NCBI GenBank assembly: GCA_030841245.1
Contig: JAVEDG010000292.1
Span: 1 to 14,895 of the forward strand
Reading direction: 5' to 3'
Length of the DNA: 14,895 nt
Source of the DNA: Actinomycetota bacterium
GTDB taxonomy: Bacteria > Actinomycetota > Actinomycetes > JACCUZ01
The notes beneath the pieces were generated by a model that made no database searches, was not told the origin of the DNA, and worked only from the letters and a program-made list of their open reading frames with translations. This document shows, piece after piece, positions 1 through 5,817 of this stretch (its first letter is position 1; each line of letters starts with the position of its first letter). The translations under genes and the position numbers were made by a program.

Positions 1-853
1 TGGCCAGCAGCGGGGCCTCGGCCGCCAGCTGACGCTCCAGTGCCGACTCGGTGCGGGAGGCCTCGCCCAGGGCTGTCTCCACCACGGCGCGCCGGGCCCG
101 GGCCGCGGTCTCGTCGGCGACGTCGGCGTCCAGCGCGTCGCGGAGCCCCACCAGGTCGTCGGCGAGCAGCCGCAGCCGGGCGTCGCGCTGGTCGGCCTGC
201 ACCTGCTGGGCCCGCTGCGCCACCTCCGCCTGCCGGCCCAGCGGCTTGAGCTGGCGGCGCAGCTCTGCGGTCAGGTCCGACAGCCGGGCCAGGTTGGCCT
301 GCATCGCCTCGAGCTTGCGCAGGGCCTTCTCCTTGCGCTTGCGGTGCTTGAGGACACCGGCGGCCTCCTCGATGAAGCCGCGCCGCTCCTCCGGCCCCGA
401 GGAGAGCACCGCGTCGAGCTGGCCCTGGCCGACGATGACGTGCATCTCCCGGCCGATGCCCGAGTCGGAGAGCAGCTCCTGGACGTCGAGCAGCCGGCAC
501 GCCTGACCGTTGATCGCATACTCGGAGCCGCCGTTGCGGAACATGATCCGCGAGATGGTGACCTCGGTGTAGTCGATCGGCAGGGCACCGTCGGTGTTGT
601 CGATGGTCAGGGAGACCTCTGCCCGGCCGAGCGGCGCGCGCCCCGCCGTACCGGCGAAGATGACGTCCTCCATCTTCCCGCCGCGCAGGGACTTCGCCCC
701 CTGCTCGCCGAGGACCCAGGCGATGGCGTCCACGACGTTGGACTTGCCGGAGCCGTTAGGCCCGACGACGGCGGTGATCCCCGGCTCGAAGCGGAAGGTC
801 GTGGCGGAGGCGAAGGACTTGAAGCCCTTGAGGGTCAGGCTCTTCAGGTGCAC
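1..853 (-). CDS. smc: Chromosome segregation ATPase SMC, N-terminal part (cut by window edge)
   Basis: Head-domain and early coiled-coil portion of the SMC ATPase, which dimerises and, with ScpA/ScpB, compacts and separates newly replicated chromosomes. The visible 284 residues begin MHLKSLTLKGFKSF, a classic SMC start. The Walker A motif GPNGSGKSN lies at residues 31-39 and the Q-loop region VGQGQLD at about 141-147. From about residue 165 the sequence becomes charged and helical, the start of the first coiled-coil arm. The hinge, second arm, ABC signature and Walker B would lie beyond the left edge. The GTG start at 853 is chosen because it fits the family N-terminus and has GAGGAG nine bases upstream (863-868). 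A likely -10 (TAGGGT, 951-956 read on the minus strand) would give a leader of about 90 nt. Identity is secure; only completeness is limited by the window. Confidence 0.97.
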   Translation of the reverse strand, partial: MHLKSLTLKGFKSFASATTFRFEPGITAVVGPNGSGKSNVVDAIAWVLGEQGAKSLRGGKMEDVIFAGTAGRAPLGRAEVSLTIDNTDGALPIDYTEVTISRIMFRNGGSEYAINGQACRLLDVQELLSDSGIGREMHVIVGQGQLDAVLSSGPEERRGFIEEAAGVLKHRKRKEKALRKLEAMQANLARLSDLTAELRRQLKPLGRQAEVAQRAQQVQADQRDARLRLLADDLVGLRDALDADVADETAARARRAVVETALGEASRTESALERQLAAEAPLLA

Positions 854-950
854 GAAGCGGTTCTCCTCGCGTCCGGGAGCCGTCCTCACCGAAAGGAGGC
901 GTGGCGGCGGGTGCGTTCCGGACATACGTCGGGCGGGGAAGGCCAGGGCA

Positions 951-956
951 ACCCTA
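951..956 (-). promoter_or_regulatory. Candidate -10 box for smc
   Basis: On the minus strand this reads TAGGGT, matching the TANNNT form common in actinobacteria and identical to the box ahead of ddl. It would start transcription near 944, about 90 nt ahead of the smc GTG. No good -35 is visible at the usual spacing, so this is tentative. Confidence 0.3.
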
Positions 957-1014
957 CCTTCCGGTACCGCCGCGACGGTCCCGCCACGCCCGGCGCCGGT
1001 GACCTCGAAGACCG

Positions 1015-1068
1015 CCCCGGACATGCCCCGGCCATGCCCCGGCCATGCGGAGACCGCGCCCGGACATG
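1015..1068. repeat. 11-bp direct repeat, three tandem copies plus one separated copy
   Basis: The unit CCCCGG(A/C)CATG occurs at 1015-1025, 1026-1036 and 1037-1047. A fourth copy with a changed first base (GCCCGGACATG) follows a 10-nt gap at 1058-1068. A period near one helical turn puts all copies on the same DNA face. It lies between the smc promoter candidate and the hairpin behind the 63-aa gene. It may be simple slippage or a protein-binding array. Confidence 0.6.
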
Positions 1069-1071
1069 AGG

Positions 1072-1098
1072 ACGGGACACCACGTGGTGGTGTCCCGT
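1072..1098 (-). terminator. Perfect 12-bp hairpin after the 63-aa gene
   Basis: ACGGGACACCAC (1072-1083) pairs exactly with GTGGTGTCCCGT (1087-1098) around a 3-nt loop. It begins 25 nt beyond the stop of the 63-aa gene. No T-run follows on either strand, which is usual for actinobacterial terminators. It probably ends that transcript before smc. Confidence 0.65.
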
Positions 1099-1123
1099 GA
1101 CCGGATGGGGGCTGGCGGAGAAG

Positions 1124-1315
1124 CTAGGCCAGCGCGGGCTGCTGGGCGTCCAGCGTGATCAGGTGCGAGTCGGTGACGGATGAGAGAGCGTCGTTCTCGG
1201 CGCGCAGGCGAATGACCTCGGACTCGAGGTCTCGTACTCGCTCCCGCAGCCGGCGCACCTCGAAGGCCACCCGGGGGTCGAGCCCACCGACATGACCGAC
1301 AAGAGCCTTCGCCAT
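1124..1315 (-). CDS. Small conserved actinobacterial coiled-coil protein, function unknown (63 aa)
   Basis: I recognise this only as a small hypothetical protein type of actinomycetes; no function is known to me. It begins MAKALVGHVGG, and residues about 14-45 form a heptad-like, arginine/glutamate/leucine-rich helix (for example RRLRERVRDLESEVIRLRAE), so a short coiled coil that dimerises is likely. There is no signal peptide, membrane segment or catalytic motif. The ATG at 1315 is chosen over the longer in-frame extension because GGAGGA sits seven bases upstream and the extension is arginine/proline-rich out-of-frame-type sequence. It lies between smc and mutM, transcribed toward smc but apparently terminated before it by the 1072-1098 hairpin. 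It looks like a bZIP-sized oligomerisation element without an obvious DNA-binding basic region. Confidence 0.75.
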   Translation of the reverse strand: MAKALVGHVGGLDPRVAFEVRRLRERVRDLESEVIRLRAENDALSSVTDSHLITLDAQQPALA

Positions 1316-1363
1316 GGGCGGTCCTCCACATTCCGGCCGTGGGTGGTTGGCCGGGTCGAGATG

Positions 1364-1379
1364 AGAACGTCGCCGTTCT
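1364..1379 (-). promoter_or_regulatory. Leader hairpin with GNRA-type loop upstream of the 63-aa gene
   Basis: On the minus strand AGAACG-GCGA-CGTTCT forms a perfect 6-bp stem closed by GCGA, a GNRA tetraloop in RNA. It lies about 48 nt ahead of the ATG and inside the predicted leader. As DNA it is also a palindrome that a dimeric regulator could bind. The half-site spacing does not fit the LexA box. Confidence 0.35.
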
Positions 1380-1415
1380 GGGGCGCGAGGTCGTCGTGGG
1401 CGACGTGGGGTTTCC

Positions 1416-1444
1416 AGGGTCGCATCCCGATCCGGCCCGGTCAA
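1416..1444 (-). promoter_or_regulatory. Candidate promoter for the 63-aa gene
   Basis: The minus strand carries TTGACC (1439-1444), a good -35, then a 17-nt spacer and GACCCT (1416-1421) in the -10 position. The -10 is a poor match to TANNNT. Transcription would start near 1409 and give a leader of about 94 nt. Confidence 0.35.
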
Positions 1445-1599
1445 TAGGTCACGATGCGATCACGAGATCGGTTGGGCCGAATGGGTGGTCGCCCGACATC
1501 GGCCCTCTGACCTGGGCAGATACGGACATCCGACGGTGCCGCTCCCAGCCGCTGCGCAGGGCACGAAACTCCGTCAGCGGGACCGTCGGCACGCTCGGC

Positions 1600-1612
1600 T
1601 AGCCTCCGCTGG
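1600..1612 (+). promoter_or_regulatory. -10 box giving a leaderless mutM transcript
   Basis: TAGCCT (1600-1605) fits the actinobacterial TANNNT -10. The mutM GTG begins at 1612, exactly where transcription would start (-12 to +1 spacing). There is no ribosome binding site ahead of the GTG, which supports a leaderless start. No clear -35 is present. Confidence 0.55.
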
Positions 1613-2466
1613 TGCCCGAGCTGCCGGAGGTCGAGACGGTGCGGCGGGGCCTGGCCCGGTGGGTCCTCGACCGCGTCGTCGCCGAGGTCGTCGTGGCCCA
1701 TCCGCGAGCCGTCCGGCGCCACCTGCCGGGCGAGGCGGACTTCGTCGCCCTGCTGACCGGCCGGACGATGACGGCGGCCCGGCGGCGCGGCAAGTACCTC
1801 TGGTTCCCGTTGGACTCCGGCGACGCCCTGGTCGCCCATCTGGGCATGAGCGGCCAGCTGCTCGTCGTACCCACCGATGCGCCGGCCGAGCGGCATCTGC
1901 GGGTCAGGCTGCGCTTCGCCGACGCCGGGCCGGACCTGCGGTTCGTCGACCAGCGCACCTTCGGGGGGCTCTCGGTCGCGGCCGGCGGGGCGGCCCTGCC
2001 CGACTCCATCGCGCACATCGCGCACGACCCGCTCGACGCGGCCTTCGACGACGCCGGCTTCGCCGCCGGGCTACGGCGGCGCCGTACCGGTCTCAAACGG
2101 GCACTGCTCGACCAGTCGATGGTCAGCGGCGTCGGCAACATCTACGCCGACGAAGCGCTGTGGCGCGCCCGGCTGCACTGGGCCCGGCCCACCGAGACGA
2201 TGACCCGGCCGGTGGCGGACCGGGTGCTCGGCGCCGTCCGTGCCGTGCTCTCGGAGGCAATCGCCTCCGGCGGGACGTCCTTCGACGCGCTGTACGTGGA
2301 CGTCAACGGCGAGAGCGGCTACTTCGAGCGGTCGCTGAACGTCTACGGCCGCGAGCACGAGCCCTGCCCGCGTTGCGGCAGGCCGATCCGCCGGTCCCGC
2401 TGGATGAACCGCTCCTCCTACTGGTGTCCGCAGTGTCAGCGCCGGCCCAGACACCCTCACCCCTGA
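1612..2466 (+). CDS. mutM: Formamidopyrimidine-DNA glycosylase (Fpg/MutM)
   Basis: Bifunctional glycosylase/AP lyase that removes 8-oxoguanine and formamidopyrimidines in base-excision repair. All hallmarks are visible in the 284 residues: the N-terminal PELPEVETVRRGL, whose proline acts as nucleophile after Met removal and whose glutamate follows it; the lysine of RRRGKYL (61); the HLGMSGQ loop with the void-filling Met79; the QRTFGG motif with Arg115 and Phe117; GVGNIYAD with Asn176 in the helix-two-turn-helix; and the C-terminal zinc finger with Cys252, Cys255, Cys272 and Cys275. The length is normal. The GTG start is fixed by the need for Pro2. Its last 10 bases overlap the end of rnc on the opposite strand. 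The absence of a leader suggests expression from the adjacent -10. Confidence 0.97.
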   Translation: MPELPEVETVRRGLARWVLDRVVAEVVVAHPRAVRRHLPGEADFVALLTGRTMTAARRRGKYLWFPLDSGDALVAHLGMSGQLLVVPTDAPAERHLRVRLRFADAGPDLRFVDQRTFGGLSVAAGGAALPDSIAHIAHDPLDAAFDDAGFAAGLRRRRTGLKRALLDQSMVSGVGNIYADEALWRARLHWARPTETMTRPVADRVLGAVRAVLSEAIASGGTSFDALYVDVNGESGYFERSLNVYGREHEPCPRCGRPIRRSRWMNRSSYWCPQCQRRPRHPHP

Positions 2467-3200
2467 GGGGTGCGCGGCTCAGTCGTCGGCGTGCGGGAAC
2501 TCCCCCGGATGATGTGCCAAGCGGCCGCGGCGGCCTCCTGCTCGGCCTCCTTCTTGCTGCGCCCGCTGCCCGATCCGTACGTCTCGCTCGCGACCTGCAC
2601 GACCGCGGTGAAGGTCTTCTGGTGGTCGGGGCCCTGCTCGGTCACGACGTACTCGGGGACGCCGAGGTTCCGGCCCGCCGTGAGCTCCTGGAGGCTGGTC
2701 TTCCAGTCCAGGCCGGCCCCGAGGTTCGACGCCTCCCCGATCAGCGGGTCGAACATGGTGTGGATCACCTCGGCGACCGCGACCAGCCCGAGGTCGAGGT
2801 AGATCGCACCCAGCAGCGCCTCGAGGGTGTCGGCCAGGATCGAGGACTTGTCGCGGCCACCGGTGCTCTCCTCACCGCGGCCGAGGCGCACGAAGCTGCC
2901 GAGGTCGAGGGCGCGCCCGACGTCGGCCAGGGCCCGCATGTTGACCACGGCCGCCCGCAGCTTGGCCAGCTGGCCCTCGGGCAGCTCGGGGTGGCTGCGG
3001 AACAACGTCTCGGTCACGACGAGGCCCAGCACCGAGTCCCCCAGGAACTCCAGGCGCTCGTTGGTCGGCAGCCCGCCGTTCTCGTAGGCGTACGAGCGGT
3101 GGGTCAGGGCTCGCTGGAGCAGGGCCAGGTCGAGCCCGACCCCGATCCGCTCGGCGAGCCGCTCCATGTCGCCGGAAGCCCCCGCTCCTCCGTTGTCCAC
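2457..3200 (-). CDS. rnc: Ribonuclease III
   Basis: Double-strand-specific endoribonuclease that cuts 30S pre-rRNA stems and some mRNAs. The catalytic domain contains the signature NERLEFLGDS (about residues 47-56) with Glu48, Glu51 and Asp55, and DTLEALLGA with Asp124 and Glu127. The C-terminal dsRNA-binding domain starts at about DWKTSLQEL (166) and includes GRSKKEAEQEAA. Length is about 247 aa, usual for the family. The start is uncertain: TTG at 3209, GTG at 3200 or ATG at 3167 are all in frame. None has an ideal ribosome site, and a GGAGGAG lies 17 nt before the ATG. I use the GTG because it keeps an N-terminal tail like relatives. It is 16 nt behind rpmF, the last gene of the DUF177-rpmF-rnc operon. 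Confidence 0.95.
   Translation of the reverse strand: MDNGGAGASGDMERLAERIGVGLDLALLQRALTHRSYAYENGGLPTNERLEFLGDSVLGLVVTETLFRSHPELPEGQLAKLRAAVVNMRALADVGRALDLGSFVRLGRGEESTGGRDKSSILADTLEALLGAIYLDLGLVAVAEVIHTMFDPLIGEASNLGAGLDWKTSLQELTAGRNLGVPEYVVTEQGPDHQKTFTAVVQVASETYGSGSGRSKKEAEQEAAAAAWHIIRGSSRTPTTEPRTPQG
2458..2472. terminator. Bidirectional hairpin at the mutM/rnc stop codons
   Basis: CACCCC (2458-2463) pairs with GGGGTG (2467-2472), with the mutM TGA (2464-2466) as the loop. The rnc stop is at 2457-2459. Both convergent genes therefore end inside one palindrome that can serve either transcript. No T-run follows. Confidence 0.55.
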
Positions 3201-3216
3201 TGCGCGCAACCGCTTC

Positions 3217-3390
3217 TCAGACGTCCAGGACCGCGCGGTCGTCGTAGGTCCCGCAAGTGGGGCAGGCGACGTGGGGCAGCTTGCGCTCCTTGCAGCGCTT
3301 GCAGGTGACGAGCGAAGGCGGCACCGCCTTCCACTGTGCTCGCCGCGAGCGCGTGTTGCTACGCGACATCTTCCGCTTGGGAACGGCCAC
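3217..3390 (-). CDS. rpmF: 50S ribosomal protein L32, zinc-binding type
   Basis: Structural protein of the large ribosomal subunit near the peptidyl transferase region. The 57-residue product begins MAVPKRKMSRSNTRSRR, typical of L32, and carries four cysteines (30, 33, 43, 46) in a C-x2-C...C-x2-C zinc ribbon, so it is the C+ form. The start is GTG at 3390, with AAGGAG eight bases upstream. There is no other sensible start, and removal of Met would leave the usual N-terminal alanine. It follows the DUF177 gene by two bases, an arrangement conserved across bacteria (yceD-rpmF), and is probably translationally coupled to it. Confidence 0.97.
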   Translation of the reverse strand: MAVPKRKMSRSNTRSRRAQWKAVPPSLVTCKRCKERKLPHVACPTCGTYDDRAVLDV

Positions 3391-3392
3391 TG

Positions 3393-4010
3393 CTATGTCT
3401 CCTTGGTCGTCGTTTCCGCCGTGCTGTGCTGCGTCTCGCCCTGCTGCGGCCGGGGCCGGTCCAGCAGGCCTTGCAGAGCGGCCCACCGGAGGTCGCCCGT
3501 CTCGTGCCCGTGCCCCGGTTCGTCGGCGAGCCGGGCTCCGCACTCGGAGCACAGGCCCGGGCAGTCGTCCCGGCACAGCGGCTGGAACGGCAGCGCCAGC
3601 ACCACCGCGTCCCGCAGCACCGGCTCGAGGTCGAGCAGGTCGCCCTCCAGCTGGTGCAGCTCGGCTTCGTCCTCGTCCGAGTCGGGCTCGCGGCCCGGGT
3701 ATGCGTAGAGCTCCTGGAGCTCGACCACGACCGTCTGCGTGATCGGGTCGAGGCAGCGCACGCACTCACCGGACACCTGCGCCCGCGCCGTACCCGAGAC
3801 GAGCACGCCCTCCATGACCGCCTCCAACCGCAGCTCGACGTCGATCGGGGTCCCCACCGGGACACCGAGCACGTCGACGCCGAGGTCGGCTGGTGCAGGG
3901 ACGGAGCGGGCCACCGAACGCATCGACCCAGGTCGGCGACCGAGCTCATGGGTGTCGAGCACGAGGGGCTGACGCGGATCCAAGCGGGTCAGTGGTGGCT
4001 GCTCCTTCAT
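3393..4010 (-). CDS. YceD/DUF177 family protein linked to 23S rRNA and L32
   Basis: Member of the DUF177 (YceD) family, which in bacteria and plastids is needed for normal 23S rRNA accumulation and is almost always encoded next to L32. The 205-aa protein has the family core from about residue 14. It carries CVRC (83-86) and a cysteine cluster at 146, 150, 154 and 157 (CRDDCPGLCSEC), probably metal-binding. An acidic stretch (EPDSDEDEAE) lies at about 108-117, and the tail is Thr/Gln-rich. The ATG at 4010 (MKEQPPL) is chosen because the upstream extension to 4118 does not resemble the family. No clear ribosome site precedes it. It is the first gene of the operon with rpmF and rnc, downstream of a 135-nt gap with inverted repeats. 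Confidence 0.9.
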   Translation of the reverse strand: MKEQPPLTRLDPRQPLVLDTHELGRRPGSMRSVARSVPAPADLGVDVLGVPVGTPIDVELRLEAVMEGVLVSGTARAQVSGECVRCLDPITQTVVVELQELYAYPGREPDSDEDEAELHQLEGDLLDLEPVLRDAVVLALPFQPLCRDDCPGLCSECGARLADEPGHGHETGDLRWAALQGLLDRPRPQQGETQHSTAETTTKET

Positions 4011-4074
4011 GACGGGACGTGTCGTCGTGCGCGCACGACTGACATCGGCTTCGGACGAAGCCGGGCTCAGGGTA
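4011..4074 (-). promoter_or_regulatory. Promoter and structured leader of the DUF177-rpmF-rnc operon (candidate)
   Basis: On the minus strand TACCCT (4069-4074) fits a -10 and would start transcription near 4062. The 52-nt leader then contains CGGCTTCG-tc-CGAAGCCG (4046-4063) and a perfect 16-bp palindrome GTCGTGCGCGCACGAC (4024-4039) just ahead of the ATG. No good -35 is visible. The two inverted repeats could be RNA hairpins or an operator. Confidence 0.35.
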
Positions 4075-4080
4075 CCTGAC

Positions 4081-4096
4081 CGGCGGATCACCGCCG
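4081..4096 (-). terminator. Short GC hairpin downstream of the SepIVA-like gene
   Basis: CGGCGG (4081-4086) pairs with CCGCCG (4091-4096) around a 4-nt loop, 49 nt past the stop of the SepIVA-like gene. It may end that transcript. The stem is only six pairs and such repeats are common at this GC content. Confidence 0.3.
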
Positions 4097-4145
4097 AACC
4101 CAGGCGGCATGGCGGCACTCGGCCCGGGGTACCGGCCGGTCCGGG

Positions 4146-4685
4146 TCAGCCGAGCGGACCGGGCAGCGAGCCGTCGGAGAACGAGTTGGGATCGGGCTCA
4201 CCGACGCGGTCGAGGCTCTCCTGGCTCAGCTCCTGGGCAGCACTGCGCCCACGGAGCTTGTCACGGCCCCGGTGCACGGCGGCCAGGGTCTTGTCCAGGA
4301 CGACCTCGAAGTTGGCCAGCTTGGTGTCGACGTAGTCGTCGACCTCGTCGCGCATGGACTGCGCCTCCTCGACCGCTGCCGCGCGGATCTGCTCCGCGTT
4401 GCGCACCGCCTCCGACACGACGTCGGTCTCGGCCACCCGTCGGGCCCGCTGGACCTCGGCGTCCTCGAGGCGCCGCTGGACCTCGCGCCGGCCCTCGTCC
4501 AGCACGGCGTCCCGGTCCTCCAGCAGCAGCTGGGCGTGGCGGAACTCCTCGGGAAGCAGCTCGCGCAGCTCCTCGAGCAGCCCGAGGACCTCGCCGCGGT
4601 TCACGATGCAGGAGGCCGACATCGGCATCGACCGGGCGCTCTCGACCATCTTGGTCAGCTCGTCGAGCTTGTCGTGGACGTCCAC
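4146..4685 (-). CDS. SepIVA-like septation protein (often labelled ATP synthase subunit B-like), short form
   Basis: Probable cytoplasmic coiled-coil division factor related to mycobacterial SepIVA (Rv2927c), a DivIVA-domain protein needed for septation. From memory, the N-terminal block LDELTKMVESARSMPMSASC (residues 8-27), followed by NRGEVL, matches SepIVA. So does the C-terminal block DDYVDTKLANFE...TLAAVHRGRDKLR. Between them (about 45-115) is a charged helical coiled coil. The 179 residues are about 65 shorter than the mycobacterial protein, and the loss lies in the central repeat-rich coil. The GTG at 4685 gives MDVHDKLDEL; the ribosome site (GAGAAG) is modest. It lies 16 nt after coaD and close to the DUF177 gene, as in mycobacteria where its homologue precedes DUF177, rnc and mutM. 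The ATP synthase label reflects only coiled-coil similarity. Confidence 0.75.
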   Translation of the reverse strand: MDVHDKLDELTKMVESARSMPMSASCIVNRGEVLGLLEELRELLPEEFRHAQLLLEDRDAVLDEGRREVQRRLEDAEVQRARRVAETDVVSEAVRNAEQIRAAAVEEAQSMRDEVDDYVDTKLANFEVVLDKTLAAVHRGRDKLRGRSAAQELSQESLDRVGEPDPNSFSDGSLPGPLG

Positions 4686-4701
4686 TGGAGCTTCTCGGTC
4701 C

Positions 4702-5208
4702 CTAATTGGAGGGGTCGGTGGTCGACTGCGCGGTGTTGCCCAGCCGCGTCGCCAGGCGTCGCAGCACGGCGTCGGGCACGAGCCCGGAGACGTCGCCGCC
4801 GTAGGTGGCGACCTCCTTGACGAGACTAGACGAGAGGAAGGAGTGCTCCGGGCTGGTCGCGACGAACAGCGTCTCCACGCCGGTGAGCCGGTGGTTCATC
4901 TGGGCCATCTGCAGCTCGTAGTCGAAGTCCGTGACGGCCCGCAGCCCCTTGACGATCACCGGGATCCCGTGGTCCCTGCAGTAGTCGACGAGCAGACCGT
5001 GGTGCGAGTCGACCACGATGTTGCCGAGCCCCTCCGTGACCTCCCGCAGCAGCTCGGCACGCTCCTCTACCTCGAACATGCCGCGTTTGGAGTTGTTGAT
5101 CATGATGGCCACGGTCACCTCGTCGTAGAGGCGGCCGGCCCGCTCGATCACGTCGAGATGTCCGTTGGTCACCGGGTCGAACGACCCTGGGCACACGCAG
5201 CGGCGCAC
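4702..5208 (-). CDS. coaD: Phosphopantetheine adenylyltransferase
   Basis: Fourth step of coenzyme A synthesis: transfers AMP from ATP to 4'-phosphopantetheine, giving dephospho-CoA. The 168-aa protein has the nucleotidyltransferase motif GSFDPVTNGH (8-17) with the T-x-G-H signature, the substrate-binding KGLRAVTDFDYE (87-98), and the LSSSLVKE motif (125-132) in place of the usual ISSTxVR. Length and order are normal for the family. The GTG at 5208 is supported by GAGGAG six bases upstream, inside the end of rsmD. Only three bases separate it from the rsmD stop, so the two are likely coupled. The rsmD-coaD pairing is widely conserved. Confidence 0.97.
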   Translation of the reverse strand: MRRCVCPGSFDPVTNGHLDVIERAGRLYDEVTVAIMINNSKRGMFEVEERAELLREVTEGLGNIVVDSHHGLLVDYCRDHGIPVIVKGLRAVTDFDYELQMAQMNHRLTGVETLFVATSPEHSFLSSSLVKEVATYGGDVSGLVPDAVLRRLATRLGNTAQSTTDPSN

Positions 5209-5211
5209 CTG

Positions 5212-5817
5212 TCACTCCTCGACCGTCTCGACCGCCGCCTCCGACGAGGTGGAGGACGGCCCGGCGGCGCGACCGTACCAAAGCGTCGCCTCGCCGTACC
5301 GGCGGGAACGGTCGGCCACGAACCCGGCCGGCCAGTCCCACCCGTCCCGGGTTGCCCGCTCGACGACGACCACCGCGCCCTGGGCCAGCCAGCCGTTGCC
5401 CAAGAGGTCGCCCAGCACCGCGGCGAGGTCGGCCCGGGCCAGCGCGTACGGCGGGTCGAGGAACACGAGGTCGTACGGCGTGCCCGGCCGCTGCCGGGCC
5501 AGCCGCTGCACCGGACCGCGCCGGACCTCGACCCCGTCGAGCCCGACGGCGGCGACGTTGTCGGCGACGGCCCGCAGGGCGCGACCGTCGGACTCGACGA
5601 GCAGCACCCCGGCCGACCCGCGGCTGCGGGCCTCCAGGCCGACCGCGCCGGACCCGGCGTACAGGTCGAGGAAGCGCGATCCCGCCAGCGAGCCGAGCAT
5701 CGACTCGAGAGTCGAGAACATCGCCTCCCGCGCCCGGTCCGAGGTCGGGCGCGTGTCGCGACCCGCGGGCACGACCAGTCGACGGCCCCGGGCCGCGCCC
5801 GCCACGATCCGGCTCAC
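5212..5817 (-). CDS. rsmD: 16S rRNA (guanine966-N2)-methyltransferase
   Basis: SAM-dependent enzyme that methylates G966 of 16S rRNA in the assembled 30S particle. The 201-aa product starts MSRIVAGAARGRRLVVP and continues TRPTSDRAREAMFS, the family's RNA-contact region. Motif I DLYAGSG (51-57) binds SAM and DPPY (121-124) is the catalytic N6/N2 motif. The C-terminal tail of about 18 residues (Ser/Glu-rich) extends beyond the usual fold. The GTG at 5817 overlaps the stop of a 15-codon ORF by GTGA, and no strong ribosome site is present, so initiation probably depends on translation arriving from recG through that ORF. Confidence 0.95.
   Translation of the reverse strand: MSRIVAGAARGRRLVVPAGRDTRPTSDRAREAMFSTLESMLGSLAGSRFLDLYAGSGAVGLEARSRGSAGVLLVESDGRALRAVADNVAAVGLDGVEVRRGPVQRLARQRPGTPYDLVFLDPPYALARADLAAVLGDLLGNGWLAQGAVVVVERATRDGWDWPAGFVADRSRRYGEATLWYGRAAGPSSTSSEAAVETVEE

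Larger units (their letters stand above)
854..1123. other. Non-coding interval upstream of smc
   Basis: 270 bases between the 63-aa gene and smc, both on the minus strand. It holds a strong hairpin (1072-1098), an 11-bp tandem repeat (1015-1047, with a further copy at 1058-1068), a possible smc -10 at 951-956, and an imperfect inverted repeat at 939-960. Open frames here have no family resemblance, arginine/proline-rich composition and no convincing ribosome binding site, so I call none of them genes. Confidence 0.6.
1316..1611. other. Divergent intergenic region between the 63-aa gene and mutM
   Basis: 296 bases with no credible gene. It holds the candidate promoter and structured leader of the 63-aa gene (minus strand) and the -10 of mutM (plus strand). 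A 5-bp inverted repeat, CGATC-acga-GATCG, sits at 1457-1470. The rest shows nothing I can assign. Confidence 0.5.

Noticed and set aside
939..960. Iron-box-like inverted repeat upstream of smc
   Set aside because: The arms AAGG/CCTT and AGGG/CCCT are offset by one base and the AT-rich core of DtxR/IdeR boxes is missing. It overlaps the -10 candidate, which explains it better.
886..1083. Small minus-strand ORF upstream of smc
   Set aside because: No ribosome site; composition is arginine/serine/proline-rich and it spans the tandem repeat region.
1364..1379. LexA (SOS) box
   Set aside because: It has GAAC and GTTC halves, but they are six bases apart; the actinobacterial SOS box needs four, flanked by C and G.
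1485..3308. 607-aa plus-strand open frame across mutM and rnc
   Set aside because: It overlaps two certain genes in other frames, and its arginine/proline/alanine-rich translation has no family match. It is a typical high-GC shadow.
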